Source: JALORV01 sp963703945 (lineage in GTDB: Bacteria > Pseudomonadota > Gammaproteobacteria > Burkholderiales > Burkholderiaceae_F). From it: a DNA stretch of 64,000 bases. Below the pieces are notes generated by a model, which worked only from the letters and a program-made list of their open reading frames with translations, did not search any database and was not told the origin of the DNA. Location of the stretch: the NCBI GenBank assembly GCA_963703945.1, contig CAVPGM010000015.1, positions 40,794 to 104,793 of the forward strand. The letters run 5' to 3'. Shown in pieces: positions 18,335 to 31,400 of this stretch. A program made the position numbers and the translations under genes. Each line of letters opens with the position of its first letter. Position 1 is the first letter of the stretch.

Positions 18335-18440
18335 GTCGTCCTCTGCTGGTGCAGGGTGGATCGGTGCGAATGTGCGCTAGGTTAACGGCGAGCGGCTGGC
18401 GTCGGCGGCTAGGCATACGCGCCCAACCGGAGACAACCGC

Positions 18441-21400
18441 GTGGCCCACGCAGGACTGGGAATTCTGGATCGATCGCGGCGGCACTTTCACCGACATCGT
18501 CGCGCGTCGGCCCGACGGCGCGCTCGTCACTCACAAGCTGCTGTCCGACAACCCCGAGCGGTATCGCGACGCGGCACGTGGCGGGCATCCGGCACCTGCT
18601 CGGCATCGCGCCGGACGCTGCCGATCCCGGTCGAGCGGATCGCGGCCGTCAAGATGGGCACGACGGTGGCGACCAACGCGCTGCTCGAGCGCAAGGGCGA
18701 GCCGACCGTGCTCGTCATCACGCGCGGCTTCCGTGACGCACTGCGCATCGCCTACCAGAACCGGCCGCGGCTCTTCGAACGGCACATCGTGCTGCCGGAA
18801 CTGCTGTATTCGCGAGTGATCGAGGCTGACGAGCGCATCGGCGCGCACGGCGAGGTGGTGCGGCCACTCGACGAGGTCGCGCTCGAAGCGGAGCTTCGGG
18901 TCGCCTACGACGCCGGCTTGCGCGCCTGCGCCATCGTGCTGATGCACGGCTACCGGCACACGGCGCACGAGCAGGCCGCGGCGCGCATTGCGCGCGCGAT
19001 CGGCTTCCCGCAGGTGTCGGTATCGCACGAGGTCAGTCCGCTGATGAAGCTCGTCGCGCGCGGCGACACGACCGTGGTCGACTGCCTACCTGTCGCCGAT
19101 CCTGCGGCGCTACGTCGGACAGGTGGCGGCGGAGATGCCAGGAGCGCGCCTGCTCTTCATGCAGAGCAACGGCGGCCTGACCGACGCCTGGCGCTTCCAG
19201 GGCAAGGACGCGATCCTGTCGGGTCCTGCCGGCGGCATCGTCGGCATGGCGCGCGCCAGTCGGTTCGCGCCGGCTTCGAACGCGTGATCGGCTTCGACAT
19301 GGGCGGCACGTCGACCGATGTGTCGCACTACGCCGGCGAATACGAGCGCGAGTTCGAGACGCTGGTGGCCGGCGTGCGGATGCGCGCACCGATGATGAGC
19401 ATCCACACGGTGGCGGCGGGCGGCGGATCGATCCTGCACTTCGACGGTGCGCGGCTGCGCGTCGGTCCGGACTCGGCGGGCGCCAATCCGGGGCCCGCGT
19501 GCTATCGCCGCGGCGGGCCGCTGGCGGTCACCGATGCCAACGTGATGCTCGGACGTGTGCAGCCGGAGTTCTTTCCGCACGTGTTCGGTCCGCGCGGCGA
19601 TCAGCCGCTCGACGGCGAGATCGTGCGGCGGCGCTTCGCCGAACTGGCGCGCGAGATCGGCGCTGCCACCGGCCGGCCGCAGACTCCGGAGCAGGTGGCG
19701 GCGGGCTTCATCGAGATCGCCGTGGGCAACATGGCCGAGGCGATCAAGCGCATCTCGGTGCAGCGCGGTCACGACGTGACGAAATACACGCTGACGGTGT
19801 TCGGCGGTGCCGGCGGCCAGCACGCCTGCGCGGTCGCGGACGCGCTGGCGATGACGACGGTGTTCGCGCATCCGCTCGCCGGCGTGCTGTCGGCCTACGG
19901 CATGGGGCTCGCCGAACAGACGGCGATGCGCGAGGTGACCGTCGAGCGGCCGCTCGAGCGAGGGATCGCTTGACGAGCTGAGCGCGACGCTCGACAGCGC
20001 TCGCCGGCGCAGGCCTGCTCATCGCTGCAGGAGCAGGGCGTTGCGCCGGACAGCATACGGCTGGTGCCGCGCGTGCACCTGAAGTACGAAGGCACCGACA
20101 CCGCGCTCGCGGTCGCATTCGGGACTCTCGTCGAGATGCGCGAACAGCTTCGACGCGGCGTACCGCAGGCGCTTTTCCTTCCTGATGCCGGATCGCGAGG
20201 CTGATCGTCGAGACCGTCTCGGTCGAGGCGATCGGTGCCGGGCGAGGCTGCGGGCCACAGCGCGTCGCCGGCAGCGCTGCCGCCACGGCCGCAGGGCCTG
20301 AAGACCGCCGGCTCGGTACGGGCGTACTTCGACGACGGCTGGCACGACACACCGCTCTACCGTCGCGACGACATGCGGCCGCGGCGATCGCGATCGACGG
20401 CCCGGCGATCATCGCCGAGGCCAATGCCACCACGGTCGTCGAGCCGGGCTGGCAGGCGGAGGTGACCGCGCTCGACCACCTGGTGCATGCGCCGCACGAC
20501 GCCGCGGCCGCGCGCGCGCGCGATCGGCACGAGCGTCGATCCGGTGATGCTCGAGATCTTCAACAACCTGTTCATGTCGATCGCCGAGCAGATGGGCCTG
20601 CGGCTGCAGAACACCGCCTACTCGGTGAACATCAAGGAGCGACTCGATTTCTCGTGTGCGCTGTTCGACGCCGAGGGCAACCTGATCGCCAACGCCCCGC
20701 ACATGCCGGTGCACCTGGGATCGATGAGCGAGTCGATCAAGACCGTCATGCGGGAAAACGCCGGGAAGATGGTTCCCGGCGACGCGTACGTGATCAACGA
20801 TCCGTACCACGGCGGCACGCATCTGCCGGACGTGACGGTCATCACGCCGGTGTTCGACCGAAGCCGGCCGCGACGTCCTGTTCTACGTCGGATCGCGCGG
20901 CCACCATGCCGACATCGGCGGCATCACGCCGGGCTCGATGCCGCCGTTCTCGCGCAACCTCGACGAAGAGGGTGTCCGCTTCATCAACTTCAGGCTGATC
21001 GAGGGACAGGGGCTCGGCCGCGCTGGCCGCTTCCGCGAGGCCGAGCTGCTGGCACTGCTGACCGGCGGTCCGCACCCGGCGCGCAACCCGACGCAGAACG
21101 TCGCAGACCTGCGTGCGCAGGTGGCGGCGAACGAGAAGGGACGCGAGGAACTGCTGCGCATGGTCGAGCAGTTCGGACTCGACGTCGTGCAGGCCTACAT
21201 GCGGCACGTGCAGGACAACGCCGAGGAGTCGGTGCGCCGGGTCATCACGCGGCTCACCGACGGCGCAGTTCGAGTACCGCCTCGACAACGGCGCCGTCAT
21301 CCGGGTGCAGCGTCAGCGGTGGATCGCGAGCGGCGCGGAGCGACCGATCGACTTCACCGGAACGATCGGCGCAGCTGCCGAACAATTTCAATGCGCCGAG

Positions 21401-22139
21401 CGCCGTGTGCGTCGCTGCGGTGCTGTACGTGTTCCGCACGCTGGTCGACGACGCGATCCCGCTGAACGCCGGCTGCCTGAAGCCGCTGAAACTCGTCATT
21501 CCGCAAGGTTCGATGCTGAATCCCGAGTATCCGGCGGCAGTCGTCGCGGGCAACGTCGAGACGTCGTCGTGCATCACCAACGCGCTCTACGGCGCGCTCG
21601 GAGTGCTGGCGTCGGCGCAGGGCACGATGAACAACTTCACGTTCGGCAACGCGCAGTACCAGTACTACGAGACCATATCCGGCGGCTCGGGCGCCGGTAT
21701 CGCGGATCTGCGAGATCCCGAAAGCGGCTTCGACGGCACCGATGTCGTCCAGACCCACATGACGAACTCGCGCCTGACCGATCCCGAAGTGCTCGAGTTC
21801 CGTTATCCGGTGCGGCTCGAGAGCTACTCGATCCGGCCGGGCTCGGGCGGAGCAGGACGCTGGCACGGCGGCAATGGCGGCACGCGGCGCGTGCGGTTTC
21901 TCGAGCGGATGACGGCGTCGATCCTCGCCAACAATCGCTCGATCGCGCCGTTCGGCCTGCGTGGCGGGGCGCCTGGAGAAGCGGGACGCAACTGGGTCGA
22001 GCGCACCGACGGATCGCGCGTCGAACTGCCGCACATCGGGTCCGTCGAGATGGAGCCGGGTGACGTCTTCGTGATCCAGACGCCGGGCGGCGGAGGCTAT
22101 GGCAGCCCGGGAGCTACGGCAGCCCCGCCGAAAACTTGA
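18441..22139 (+). CDS. Fused HyuA-HyuB 5-oxoprolinase/N-methylhydantoinase, about 20 apparent +1 insertions
   Basis: ATP-dependent opening of 5-oxoproline (or a related cyclic amide). When extra single bases are removed, one protein of about 1,225 residues results. The HyuA half has FWIDRGGTFTDIVARRPDG at the start, KMGTTVATNALLERKGEPT, IGFDMGGTSTDVSHYAGEYE and FGGAGGQHACAVADALAM. The HyuB half has GTSVDPVMLEIFNNLFMSIA, NPYHGGTH-like VINDPYHGGTHLPDVT and ISGGSGAGIADLRDPESGFD. Breaks occur near 18443, 18573, 18628, 19087, 19268, 19970, 20000, 20148, 20198, 20241, 20385, 20392, 20485, 20865, 21271 and four between 21300 and 21375. GTG start with GGAGACA upstream. Whether it is a decayed gene or badly sequenced cannot be settled here; the insertion-only pattern favours the latter. 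Confidence 0.82.
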
Positions 22140-22240
22140 GTCCCAAATGGCGTGATCGGGTTGTCAATATCACCCCAAGGACAGGGGACCCGCTCACCAT
22201 AATCGTTGCAGCTTTCTTCGGAACACGAGCCGGCTGCACG

Positions 22241-23514
22241 ATGAACGCACCTGAACGCATAGGTCTGCCCGACGCGCTGGCGACGATGTCGATCTGCTAC
22301 GCGCCGCTGATCGACAAGCATCGGCGGGCAGTCGGCACGCGGCTCACCATGCTGTCGTCGCGCTCGCCGGGCTACCTGCCGGTCGGACACATCCTCGAGC
22401 AACTGAACAATGTCTGGCCCGAGGCCGAAGCTTCCGTCCTGATCGCTCCGCTCGATGCGACCTTCGATGACTCCCTGCTGGCGTGGTCACCGCCCGACAA
22501 CGCCGTGCTCGAGGTCGCGACCATCGCCTTGCGCGATCCCGACATGCAACGCCTGGTGCAGCGCGCCTCGCGACGGGGCATCCGCATGGCGCTGCGGGGA
22601 CGACCCGACGTTCCGCTGCCGCCGGCGCTGATGGCCTGCTTCGAATATTCGCTGATTCACATCAGCGAGGATCGCCGCCGCCTGAAGGACGGCCGCACGC
22701 GGCCCGCGCCGCCCAACGCGGTAAGACGGATGCCTTTCGTCACCACCGGGCGTGCGCCGCGTCGTCGATCTGGACGAGGCGTACCAGCGCGGCGCGATGG
22801 CGAGCGTCGGCTGGCCGGTCGACGACGCCGAGCAGCTGCCGAACTGCCGCCTCAAGGCCGACCAGGGCAACCTGATGGAACTGTTGCGCGTCGCCAGCGA
22901 AAGCCCCGACACCGATCTGATCGCGAACCGCGTGCGGCGCGACCCGGTGCTGTCGTTCAAGCTGCTGCGCATGGTCAACTCGGGTGCGTTCGAGACTGCG
23001 GGCACCGGTCGCGTCGATCCAGCGCGCGGTCACGACGCTCGGTCGCGAAAAGACGCTGCGCTGGCTGTCGCTCTCGCTGGAGTCGGCCGGCGAACACCTG
23101 AATTCGTTGCCGCTGATGCGCGCTGCAACGCTGCGCGGCCTGTTCCTCGAGCGGCTGGCCGCGGGGCTGCCCGAATCCGATGAGGACATGCGAGACGAAC
23201 TCTTCGTCACCGGCGCGTTCTCGCTGCTCGACCGCATCACCGGCGCGACGATTCCGCGCCTGATGGGCCCCGTCGCACTGGCAGTGAACGTGACCGACGC
23301 CATCGTCCACCGCCGCGGGCCGTATGCACCGTATCTCGCGTTGATCGAGGCGATCGAACGCAGCGACCCGATGGCGATCCGCCGTCAGTCCGACGCACTC
23401 GCGATTCCGATCTTCGACTGCAACCAGGCGCTGCTGCGCGCTCTCGCAGCGACACATCGGCTGGATGTCGAAAAGGAACAGCGACCCGAGGAGATGGTGT
23501 TCGCGCCGGTATAA
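22241..23514 (+). CDS. HDOD-domain signalling protein, two apparent +1 frameshifts
   Basis: About 424 codons. The C-terminal half is an HDOD domain: NLMELLRVASESPDTDLIANRVRRDPVLSFKLLRMVNSG followed, after removal of one extra G near 23001, by APVASIQRAVTTLGREKTLRWLSL. Another extra G near 22749 interrupts MPFVTTGVRRVVDLDEAYQRG. HDOD proteins are non-enzymatic HD-fold relatives found in bacterial regulatory networks. The N-terminal ~170 residues may be a degenerate EAL-like region, as in YuxH-type proteins, but I cannot confirm it. It lies between the oxoprolinase and purL with no operon evidence. Confidence 0.75.
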
Positions 23515-23565
23515 TCCGCGCGCCGATCACGCCGACGCGCGCGTCTTGCGCGTCACTGCTCCTCG

Positions 23566-26500
23566 ATGACCCCACACGGAAGGTTCTACGCGCTCGCCGG
23601 GCCGGGCGCGCTGTCATCGTTTCGCTCGGCAGCCCTGCTGCGTCGGCTTCAGGCCATCGAATCCGATGCCGTCGGCATCAGCGCACGCTACATCCACTTC
23701 GTCCACGCGACGCGCGAGCTCGACGGCGCCGAGGCCTCACGGCTTGCAGCACTGCTGGATTACGGGCAGCCCGCGGGGCCTGCCACCGACGGCGTTTCAT
23801 TCCTCGTGGTACCGCGGCTCGGAACGATTTCGCCCTGGGCCAGCAAGGCCACCGACATCGTTCGCAACACGGGACTCTCGGTCGTGCACCGGGTCGAACG
23901 GGGCACGCTCTACACGATCGGGTTCCGGCGGACCTTCTTCAGGGCGCGGTCGGTCGACGCCGCCGCCCTGCAGCGTGTGGCCGACGCCTTGCACGACCGC
24001 ATGACCGAAAGCGTGATCGATCCCGACACCGATCCCGCGCGACTCTTCGTCGAGCTGCCCGGCAAGGCCGTCCAGTCGGTACCCGTTACCGACACAGGGC
24101 CGGCGCGCTCTTGCGCATGCCAACCAGCAGATGGGGCTCGCGCTGTCGGACGACGAGGTCGACTACCTCGTGCAGGCGTTCAGGGAACTGCAGCGCGATC
24201 CGACCGACGTCGAGCTGATGATGTTCGCGCAGGCCAACTCGGAGCATTGCCGGCACAAGATCTTCAACGCGAGCTGGACGATCGACGGAAAGGACCAGGA
24301 CCCCACGCTGTTCGGCCTGATCAAGTCGACCCACGCGGCCGCACCTGGTGGGACCATCGTGGCCTACAGCGACAATGCCGCCGTGCTTGCGGGCGTCACC
24401 GTGTCCCGCTTCCATCCGCGCAGCGACCACGCCAGCGGTGCGGTTGCGGTCGACTACGCCCCCGGCGACGAACTGACACACACGGTCTTCAAGGTCGAGA
24501 CGCACAACCATCCGACCGCTATTGCGCCGTTTCCCGGCGCGGCGACCGGCGCCGGCGGCGAGATCCGCGACGAGGGAGCGACCGGCCGCGGCGCGAAGCC
24601 CAAGGCGGGGCTGAACGGATTCTCGGTCTCGCACCTGCGCATTCCCGACATGCCACTGCCTTGGGAGCGCGACCACGACGTGACGCAGGACGCATCGGCT
24701 GGCGATGCGCCTGACTACGGATTTCCGGGGCGCATCGCGACCGCGCTGGCGATCATGATCGAGGGTCCGATCGGCGCGGCAGCGTTCAACAACGAATTCG
24801 GTCGCCCGAATCTGCTCGGCTATTTCCGCGCCTACGAGCAGAACGTCGGCGGCATGCGCTACGGCTATCACAAGCCCATCATGATCGCGGGCGGCATCGG
24901 CAACATCCGCGACGACCAGGTGCGCAAGCTCGAACTGCCGGCCGGCACGCTGCTGGTCCAGCTGGGTGGGCCGGGCATGCGCATCGGGCTTGGTGGCGGC
25001 GCCGCGTCGAGCATGGGTGCGGGCAGCAACACCGAGCAACTCGATTTCGATTCGGTCCAGCGCGGCAACCCCGAGATCCAGCGGCGCGCACAGGAAGTGA
25101 TCGACCGTTGCTGGGCGCTCGGTGCCGGCAACCCTGTGCTGTCGATCCACGACGTGGGCGCCGGTGGCCTGTCGAACGCGATGCCGGAACTGGCCGACCA
25201 GTCGCGACGCGGCGCGCGCATCGATCTGGCGAGCATTCCGGTCGAGGAAAGCGGCATGAGCCCGCTCGAGATCTGGTGCAACGAGTCGCAGGAGCGCTAT
25301 GCACTCGCGGTCGATCCGGACCGGCTGCCGGCATTCGACTGGATCTGCCGCCGCGAACGCGCGCCCTATGCGGTCGTCGGGCGGATCGCCGATGACGGCA
25401 TGCTGGTGGTCGGGCGGCACGAGGCGCCACCTGCCGTCGACATGCCGATGGGACGTGCTGCTCGGCAAGCCGCCGCGCATGCATCGCGATGTCAGGCACG
25501 TCGCTGTCGAGCTGCCGCCGTTCGAGACTGCGGGACTCGACATCGAGCAGTGCGCTCTCGACGTGCTGCGGCACCCGACGGTCGCCAGCAAGTCATTCCT
25601 GATCACGATCGGCGACCGGTCGGTGGGCGGAATGAATTCGCGTGACCCTCTGGTCGGACCGTGGCAGGTTCCGGTCGCCGACTGCGCCGTGACGATGACG
25701 AGTTTCGAGGGCTACACGGGCGAAGCCATGGCGATCGGCGAACGTGCGCCCGCTCGCGGTGATCGACGCCGCGGCGTCATCGCGCATGGCGATCGGCGAG
25801 GCCATCACGAATATCGCCGCCGCAGATGTCGAGCTGGCAAAGGTCAAGCTGTCATGCAACTGGATGGCGGCGTGTGGACAGCTTGGTGAAGATGCGAAGC
25901 TTTTCGACGCGGTAGCGGCGGCGTCCGACCTGTGCCTGCGGCTCGGTATCAGCATTCCGGTCGGCAAGGATTCGTTGTCGATGAAGACGGCGTGGCGCGA
26001 CGGCAGCGAGGACAAGCTGGTCTGTGCCCCGGTGTCGCTCGTCGCCAGCGCGGCGGCGCAGGTCGCTGACGTCAGACGCACGCTGACACCGCAGCTCGCA
26101 GCCGATGCCGACACCCTGCTGCTGCTGGTCGATCTCGGTGGCGGACGCAACCGCATGGGCGGATCGATCCTGGCGCAGGTGACACGGCAGATCGGCCACG
26201 AGGCGCCCGATGTCGACGAACCGGCCGCGCTCTCGGCTTTCGTCGGTGCGCTGCGCGATCTGCAGCGCGCCGGACGCGTGCTGGCGTATCACGACCGGTC
26301 GGACGGCGGCCTGTACGCAGCGCTCTGCGAAATGGCATTCGCCGGGCACTGCGGAGTGACAGTGAACCTTGATGTGCTGGCCGTCGATCCGGTCGCCGCC
26401 GACTGGGGCGACTTCAAGATACGACCCGAGCAGGTCAGCGTCCGCCGCAGCGAGCTGATCCTGCGTTCACTGTTTTCGGAGGAACTCGGTGCAGTGCTGC

Positions 26501-27590
26501 AGATTCGAGCCGCCGACAAGTCGGCGGTGATGGACACTCTGCGCACCGCGGGCCTGGGCGGCGTGAGCCAGTTCATCGGGAAACCCAATGCCGGGGATGT
26601 GATCGAGTTCTGGTGCGACGCCAAGCCGGTCTTTGCACGAGCCGCGCGCGATGTTGCAGCGCGTGTGGAGCGAGACCTCGTGGCAGATCGCGCGGCTGCG
26701 CGACAACCCCGATTGCGCCGATGCCGAGTACGCGCGGGCCGGCGACGCGAACGATCACGGGCTGTCGCTGCAACTCTCGTTCGACCCGGCCGAGGACATC
26801 GCTGCGCCCTACATCGCGTCGGGCGCGCGGCCACGCGTCGCGATCCTCAGGGAGCAGGGCGTCAACAGCCAGACCGAGATGGCGTATGCGTTCCATCGCG
26901 CCGGCTTCGCGTCGGTCGATGTCCACATGACCGACCTGATCGAGGGCCGGCAGGCGCTATCCCGATTCAAGGGTCTCGTCGCCTGCGGCGGATTTTCCTA
27001 TGGCGACGTGCTGGGTGCCGGAGGCGGCTGGGCCAAGACCATCCTTCACCGGCCGCAACTCGCCGAGATGTTCATCGAGTTCTTCGGCCGCAGCGACAGC
27101 TTTGCGCTCGGCGTGTGCAACGGCTGCCAGATGATGAGTCATCTTCGCTCGATCATTCCGGGTGCTCGCGACTGGCCGCGCTTCGAGCGCAATGTGTCGG
27201 AACAATTCGAGGGCCGCCTTATCCAGGTCGGCATTCCGCAGTCACCGTCGATCTTCTTCGCCGGCATGGCGGGCAGCCGAATTCCGATCGCCAATGCGCA
27301 CGGGGAAGGGCGCGCGCTGTTCGACTCGGACGAGCAGCGGCGCAGCGCTCTGGTCGCGCTGCGGTACGTCGACTCCGCAGGGCGACGCGACCGAGCGCTA
27401 TCCGTACAACCCGAACGGGTCGCCCGACGGCATCACCGGCCTGACGACGCCCGATGGGCGATTCACCATCGTGATGCCGCACCCCGAACGCGTGTTCCGC
27501 ACGGTGCAGATGTCCTGGCAGCCACCGGGTCTCGGTGAAGACTCGCCATGGATGCGGATTTTCCGCAACGCTCGGCGGTGGGTGGACTGA
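23566..27590 (+). CDS. purL: Phosphoribosylformylglycinamidine synthase PurL (single chain), five apparent +1 frameshifts
   Basis: Purine biosynthesis: converts FGAR plus glutamine and ATP to FGAM. About 1,339 residues after correction, the large gamma/betaproteobacterial form. Domains in order: N-terminal PurS-like part, linker with MFAQANSEHCRHKIFNASW, synthetase core (FKVETHNHPTAIAPFPGAAT, VPVADCAVTMTSFEGYTGEA, NWMAACGQLGEDA) and C-terminal glutaminase with GVCNGCQMMSHL (nucleophile Cys) and IVMPHPERVFR. Extra bases lie near 24100, 25452, 25752, 26643 and 27373; three are an added G in a G-run. All five shift the frame the same way, and all conserved blocks survive, so sequencing error is the likely cause in this housekeeping gene. 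Confidence 0.93.
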
Positions 27591-27611
27591 CGCGCTGCGC
27601 CGAGGCGAGCG

Positions 27612-28199
27612 TTACTTGGTCGGCGCGGGCTTCGCTGCTGCCGCCGGTTGCGTGCGTCCACCGCGGTTCAGTTCGGCGAGCACGTCCGAAGTGATGTCGT
27701 AGGCCGGGTCGGCGTAGACCAGGCTGCCCCGGTCGTACACGAGCGTGCCACCCTTGCGGCGAGCGACCTCAGCCGCCGCCCGGGCGATCTCGCCCACGAT
27801 CTGGGCGCGGAACTTCTGGATCCGTTGCTGCAGTTCGTTCTGCGTCTTCGTCATCAGTTGCTGTCCCTCGGACTGCTTGGCCTGCAGTTCCTGCCCGATC
27901 CTCTGGCCTTCTGCGCGAATGGCATCCTTCTGTGCGGCAGCGAGCGTCGGATCGTCGAACTTGGTCTGCTGTTCCTTCAGCTTGTCGGCCAGCGAGCGAA
28001 TCTCACGCTCGATCCCCTGCAGCTTTTCGTTCGCCTTCTGTTCGTCAGCCTTCAGCGCGGCCTGTTGCGTCGGAGTCTGCGGGTGCCCTTCGAAGGCCTT
28101 GACCATGTCGACGGTGAACACCTTCGGCGCGGGCTGCGCCACGGCGCAGAAGGGTAGACAGGCAAGGACGGCAACAACCAGGTAATGCTGCGATTTCAT
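27612..28199 (-). CDS. OmpH/Skp-family periplasmic chaperone
   Basis: A 195-residue secreted protein with signal MKSQHYLVVAVLACLPFCAVA followed by QPAPKVFTVDMVKAFEGH. A long charged helical region (residues ~45-130; KEQQTKFDDPTLAAAQKDAI) forms the Skp-like tentacles, and the C-terminus GGTLVYDRGSLVYADPAYDIT matches the family end. Skp shields unfolded outer-membrane proteins in the periplasm. The start ATG at 28199 has GGAG upstream. Classic skp lies between bamA and lpxD; this copy stands alone, convergent with purL and divergent from the giant autotransporter gene, which could be a client. Confidence 0.85.
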   Translation of the reverse strand: MKSQHYLVVAVLACLPFCAVAQPAPKVFTVDMVKAFEGHPQTPTQQAALKADEQKANEKLQGIEREIRSLADKLKEQQTKFDDPTLAAAQKDAIRAEGQRIGQELQAKQSEGQQLMTKTQNELQQRIQKFRAQIVGEIARAAAEVARRKGGTLVYDRGSLVYADPAYDITSDVLAELNRGGRTQPAAAAKPAPTK

Positions 28200-28494
28200 C
28201 GGATCTCCGTTCGTTGAGGGCGAGAGCGTACCGTGTTGCGGCTGGCCGGATGGACGGCAGACCCGCCGCGACTGGAGGAAGCGCTCCACCGAAAAGGCGG
28301 CGTCGAGGCCATCCCGGCCGCAGTGAAGCGGTATTTCGCATACCGTAAATAGGCCATCAATCGTCTTGGAACCCGGTCGATTGGGCGGCGCCAGCCATCG
28401 AGAGAATTTCGTCATCCGACAAGGGCCTGCGGCGGTTTGCTGACAGCCCGCGCGAAGTTCGAATGGGGAGTGGCCGTGGTGCAGGACGAGACGA

Positions 28495-31400
28495 ATGGAT
28501 GCTGAGCTGCACCCGCAGTGGCGAGCCATCGTCGCTTCACGACTTCCGCCGATATCTCGGGCTGGCGCAAGATTGATTCGCCGCCTGGCGTGCGGTGCGT
28601 TGGCCGCATTCCTTTCGCTGATTGCATTTGCGCCGTCACTCGCCAACGCCGCGATCGTCGTGAATCCGGCCAGCCTGCCGGGCGGCACTGCGGGTACCGC
28701 GTACTCGCGGACCGTGTCGGCTACCGGCGGCACCGGCAGCTACGCGTTCAGTGTCAGCGCAGGAGCCTTGCCTGCAGGCTTGTCCCTCAACGCTGCGACC
28801 GGCGTCATCTCTGGAACACCGACCGGCGCCGGCGCGAGCAGTTTCACGATCCGGGCTACCGATGGTATCGGTGCAACGGGATCGCGCGCCTACAGCGTCA
28901 CGATCGCCGCCGCGATCATCGTCAATCCGGCCAGCCTGCCGAACGGCACGGTCGGCACGGCCTACAGCCGGACGGTCAGCGCGACAGGAGGCACCGGGAG
29001 CAAGACCTTCTCGGTCAGCGCCGGAGCGTTGCCTGCGGGCCTGTCCCTCAACGCTGCGACCGGCGTCATCTCTGGAACGCCGACCAGCGCCGGGGTCTAC
29101 AACTTCACGATCCGGGGCACCGACAGCATCGGCGCGATCGGCACGCGTGCCTACAGCGTGACTATCAACCCGGCCATCGTCGTGAATCCGACGACTCTGC
29201 CCGGCGGGACGCTGGGTACCGCCTACAGCCAGACGGTCAGTGCCACGGGTGGCACCGGCAGCTACACGTACAGCGTGAGCGCCGGCAGCCTGGGCGCCGG
29301 GCTGACGTTAAACGCATCGACCGGTGTGATCTCCGGCACGCCATCGACCACCGGAACGCGCAGCTTCACGATCCGCGCCACCGACGGCATCGGTGCAACC
29401 GGATCGCGCGCTTACAGCGTCACCATCGCTGCCGCGATCGTCGTCAATCCGGCGACGCTGCCCGGTGGCACCGTCGGATCGGCCTACAGCGGGACGGTCA
29501 GCGCGACAGGAGGCACCGGAAGCAAGACCTTCTCGGTCAGCGCCGGAGCGTTGCCCGCGGGCATGTCCCTCAACGCCGCGACCGGCGTCATCTCCGGCAC
29601 ACCGACCAGCGCCGGCGTGAGCAGCTTTCACGATCCGGGCCACCGACAGCATCGGCGCGATCGGCACGCGCGCGTACTCCGTCACGATCAATCCGGCGAT
29701 CACGCTGAGCCCGCCAACGCTGCCCAACGGCACTTCAGGAACACCGTACAGCCGAACGGTCAGCGCGACTGGCGGCACCGGCACGTTCACCTACAGCGTC
29801 AGCGCCGGCAGTCTGGGAGGCGGGCTCGCTCTCAACGCGTCGACCGGAGTGATCTCCGGAACGCCGACGACCGTGGGGGCGCGAAGCTTCACGATCCGCG
29901 CGACCGACAGCAATGGCACCTTTGGATCGCAGGCCTACAGCATCACGATCAATGCAGCGATCGTGGTGAACCCGGCAACGCTGGCCAATGGGACGGTCGG
30001 AACGGCGTACAGCCGGACAGTCACGGCGACGGGTGGCTACCGGTTCCTACACGTTCAGCGTCAGCGCGGGAGCGCTGCCTGCCGGACTGACGCTCAATGC
30101 ATCGAGCGGCGTGATCTCCGGCACGCCGACCACCGCAGCGACGAGCTCGTTCACGATCCGCGCCACCGACACCATCGGTGCGATCGGATCGCGTGCTTAT
30201 ACGGTCACCATCGCTGCCGCGCCGATCGTGGTGAATCCGTCCAGCCTGCCCGGCGGTGCAGTCGGCGCGGCGTACAGCCAGGTCGTCAGCGCCACCGGCG
30301 GCACCGGCAGCTACACGTACAGCGTGAGTGCCGGCAGCCTGGGCGCAGGGCTGGCGCTCAACGCGTCGACCGGTGTGATCTCCGGCACGCCATCGACCGC
30401 GGGAACGCGCAACTTCACGATCCGCGCCACCGATACCAACGGTGCCACGGGATCGCGCGCCTACAGCGTCACGATCAACGCGGCGATCGTCGTGAATCCG
30501 GCCAGCCTGCCCGGCGGCACGGTGGGGGTTGCGTACTCGCAGACCGTATCGGCGACCGGCGGCACCGGCAGCTACACCTTCGGCGTCAGCGCAGGAATCC
30601 TGCCTGCGGGACTCACGCTCAATGCAGCCAGTGGCGTGATCAGCGGCACACCGACCACGGCAGGTCCCGCCAGCTTCACGGTCCGTGCGACCGACGGCAA
30701 CGGCGCTTCGAGTTCGCGCGCCTACAGCGTCACCATCGCTGCGGCCGCGATCGTCGTCAATCCGACCAGCTTGCCTGGCGCCACGGTCGGCATCGCGTAC
30801 AGCCAGACGGTCAGTGCCATGGGGGGTACGGGCAGCTTCACCTACAGCGTCAGTGCAGGAGCCTTGCCGGCGGGACTGACGCTCAATGCATCGAGCGGCG
30901 CGATCTCGGGAACGCCGACCACGGCCGGCGCGAGCAGCTTCACGATTCGTGCGACCGATGGCATCGGTGCAACCGGATCGCGCGCCTACAGCGTGACCAC
31001 CAATGCAGCGATCACCGTCAATCCGGCCAGCCTGCCGAACGGCACGGTCGGCACGGCCTACAGCCAGACGGTCAGCGCGACAGGAGGCACTGGAAGCTAC
31101 ACGTACAGCGTGACGTCCGGCGCATTGCCGGCGGGCCTGGCATTGAATGGCGCCAGCGGCGTGATTTCGGGAACACCCAGCGCTGCCGCGACGAGCAGCT
31201 TCACGATCACCGCTGCCGACGGCAATGGCGCAACCGGTTCTCGGTCGTACACCTTGACCGTCAACGCGGCGATCGTCGTGAACCCGGCCAGCTTGCCCGG
31301 CGGCACGGTGGGGGTTGTGTACTCGCAGACCGTATCGGCGACGGGCGGCACGGGCAGCTACACATTCAGCGTCAGTGCAGGAACCCTGCCTGCGGGACTG

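Noticed and set aside
18441..22139. Treating the oxoprolinase gene as a natural pseudogene
   Set aside because: All ~20 shifts are insertions with conserved protein on both sides, and the same error type hits essential genes nearby. Real decay would also show deletions and nonsense changes. Not fully excluded because the density here is the highest in the window.
22140..22240. A promoter before the HDOD gene (TTGTCA..CATAAT)
   Set aside because: The spacing between the two hexamers is about 31 bases, too long for a sigma-70 promoter.
23566..27590. Programmed frameshifting in purL and clpP
   Set aside because: The sites lack a common slippery heptamer plus downstream structure, differ from site to site, and all require the same single-base loss; sequence error is simpler.
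27600..28341. The longer start of the Skp-like gene (up to 28733)
   Set aside because: The upstream extension lacks a signal peptide, while the ATG at 28199 has a GGAG site and begins directly with a signal peptide.
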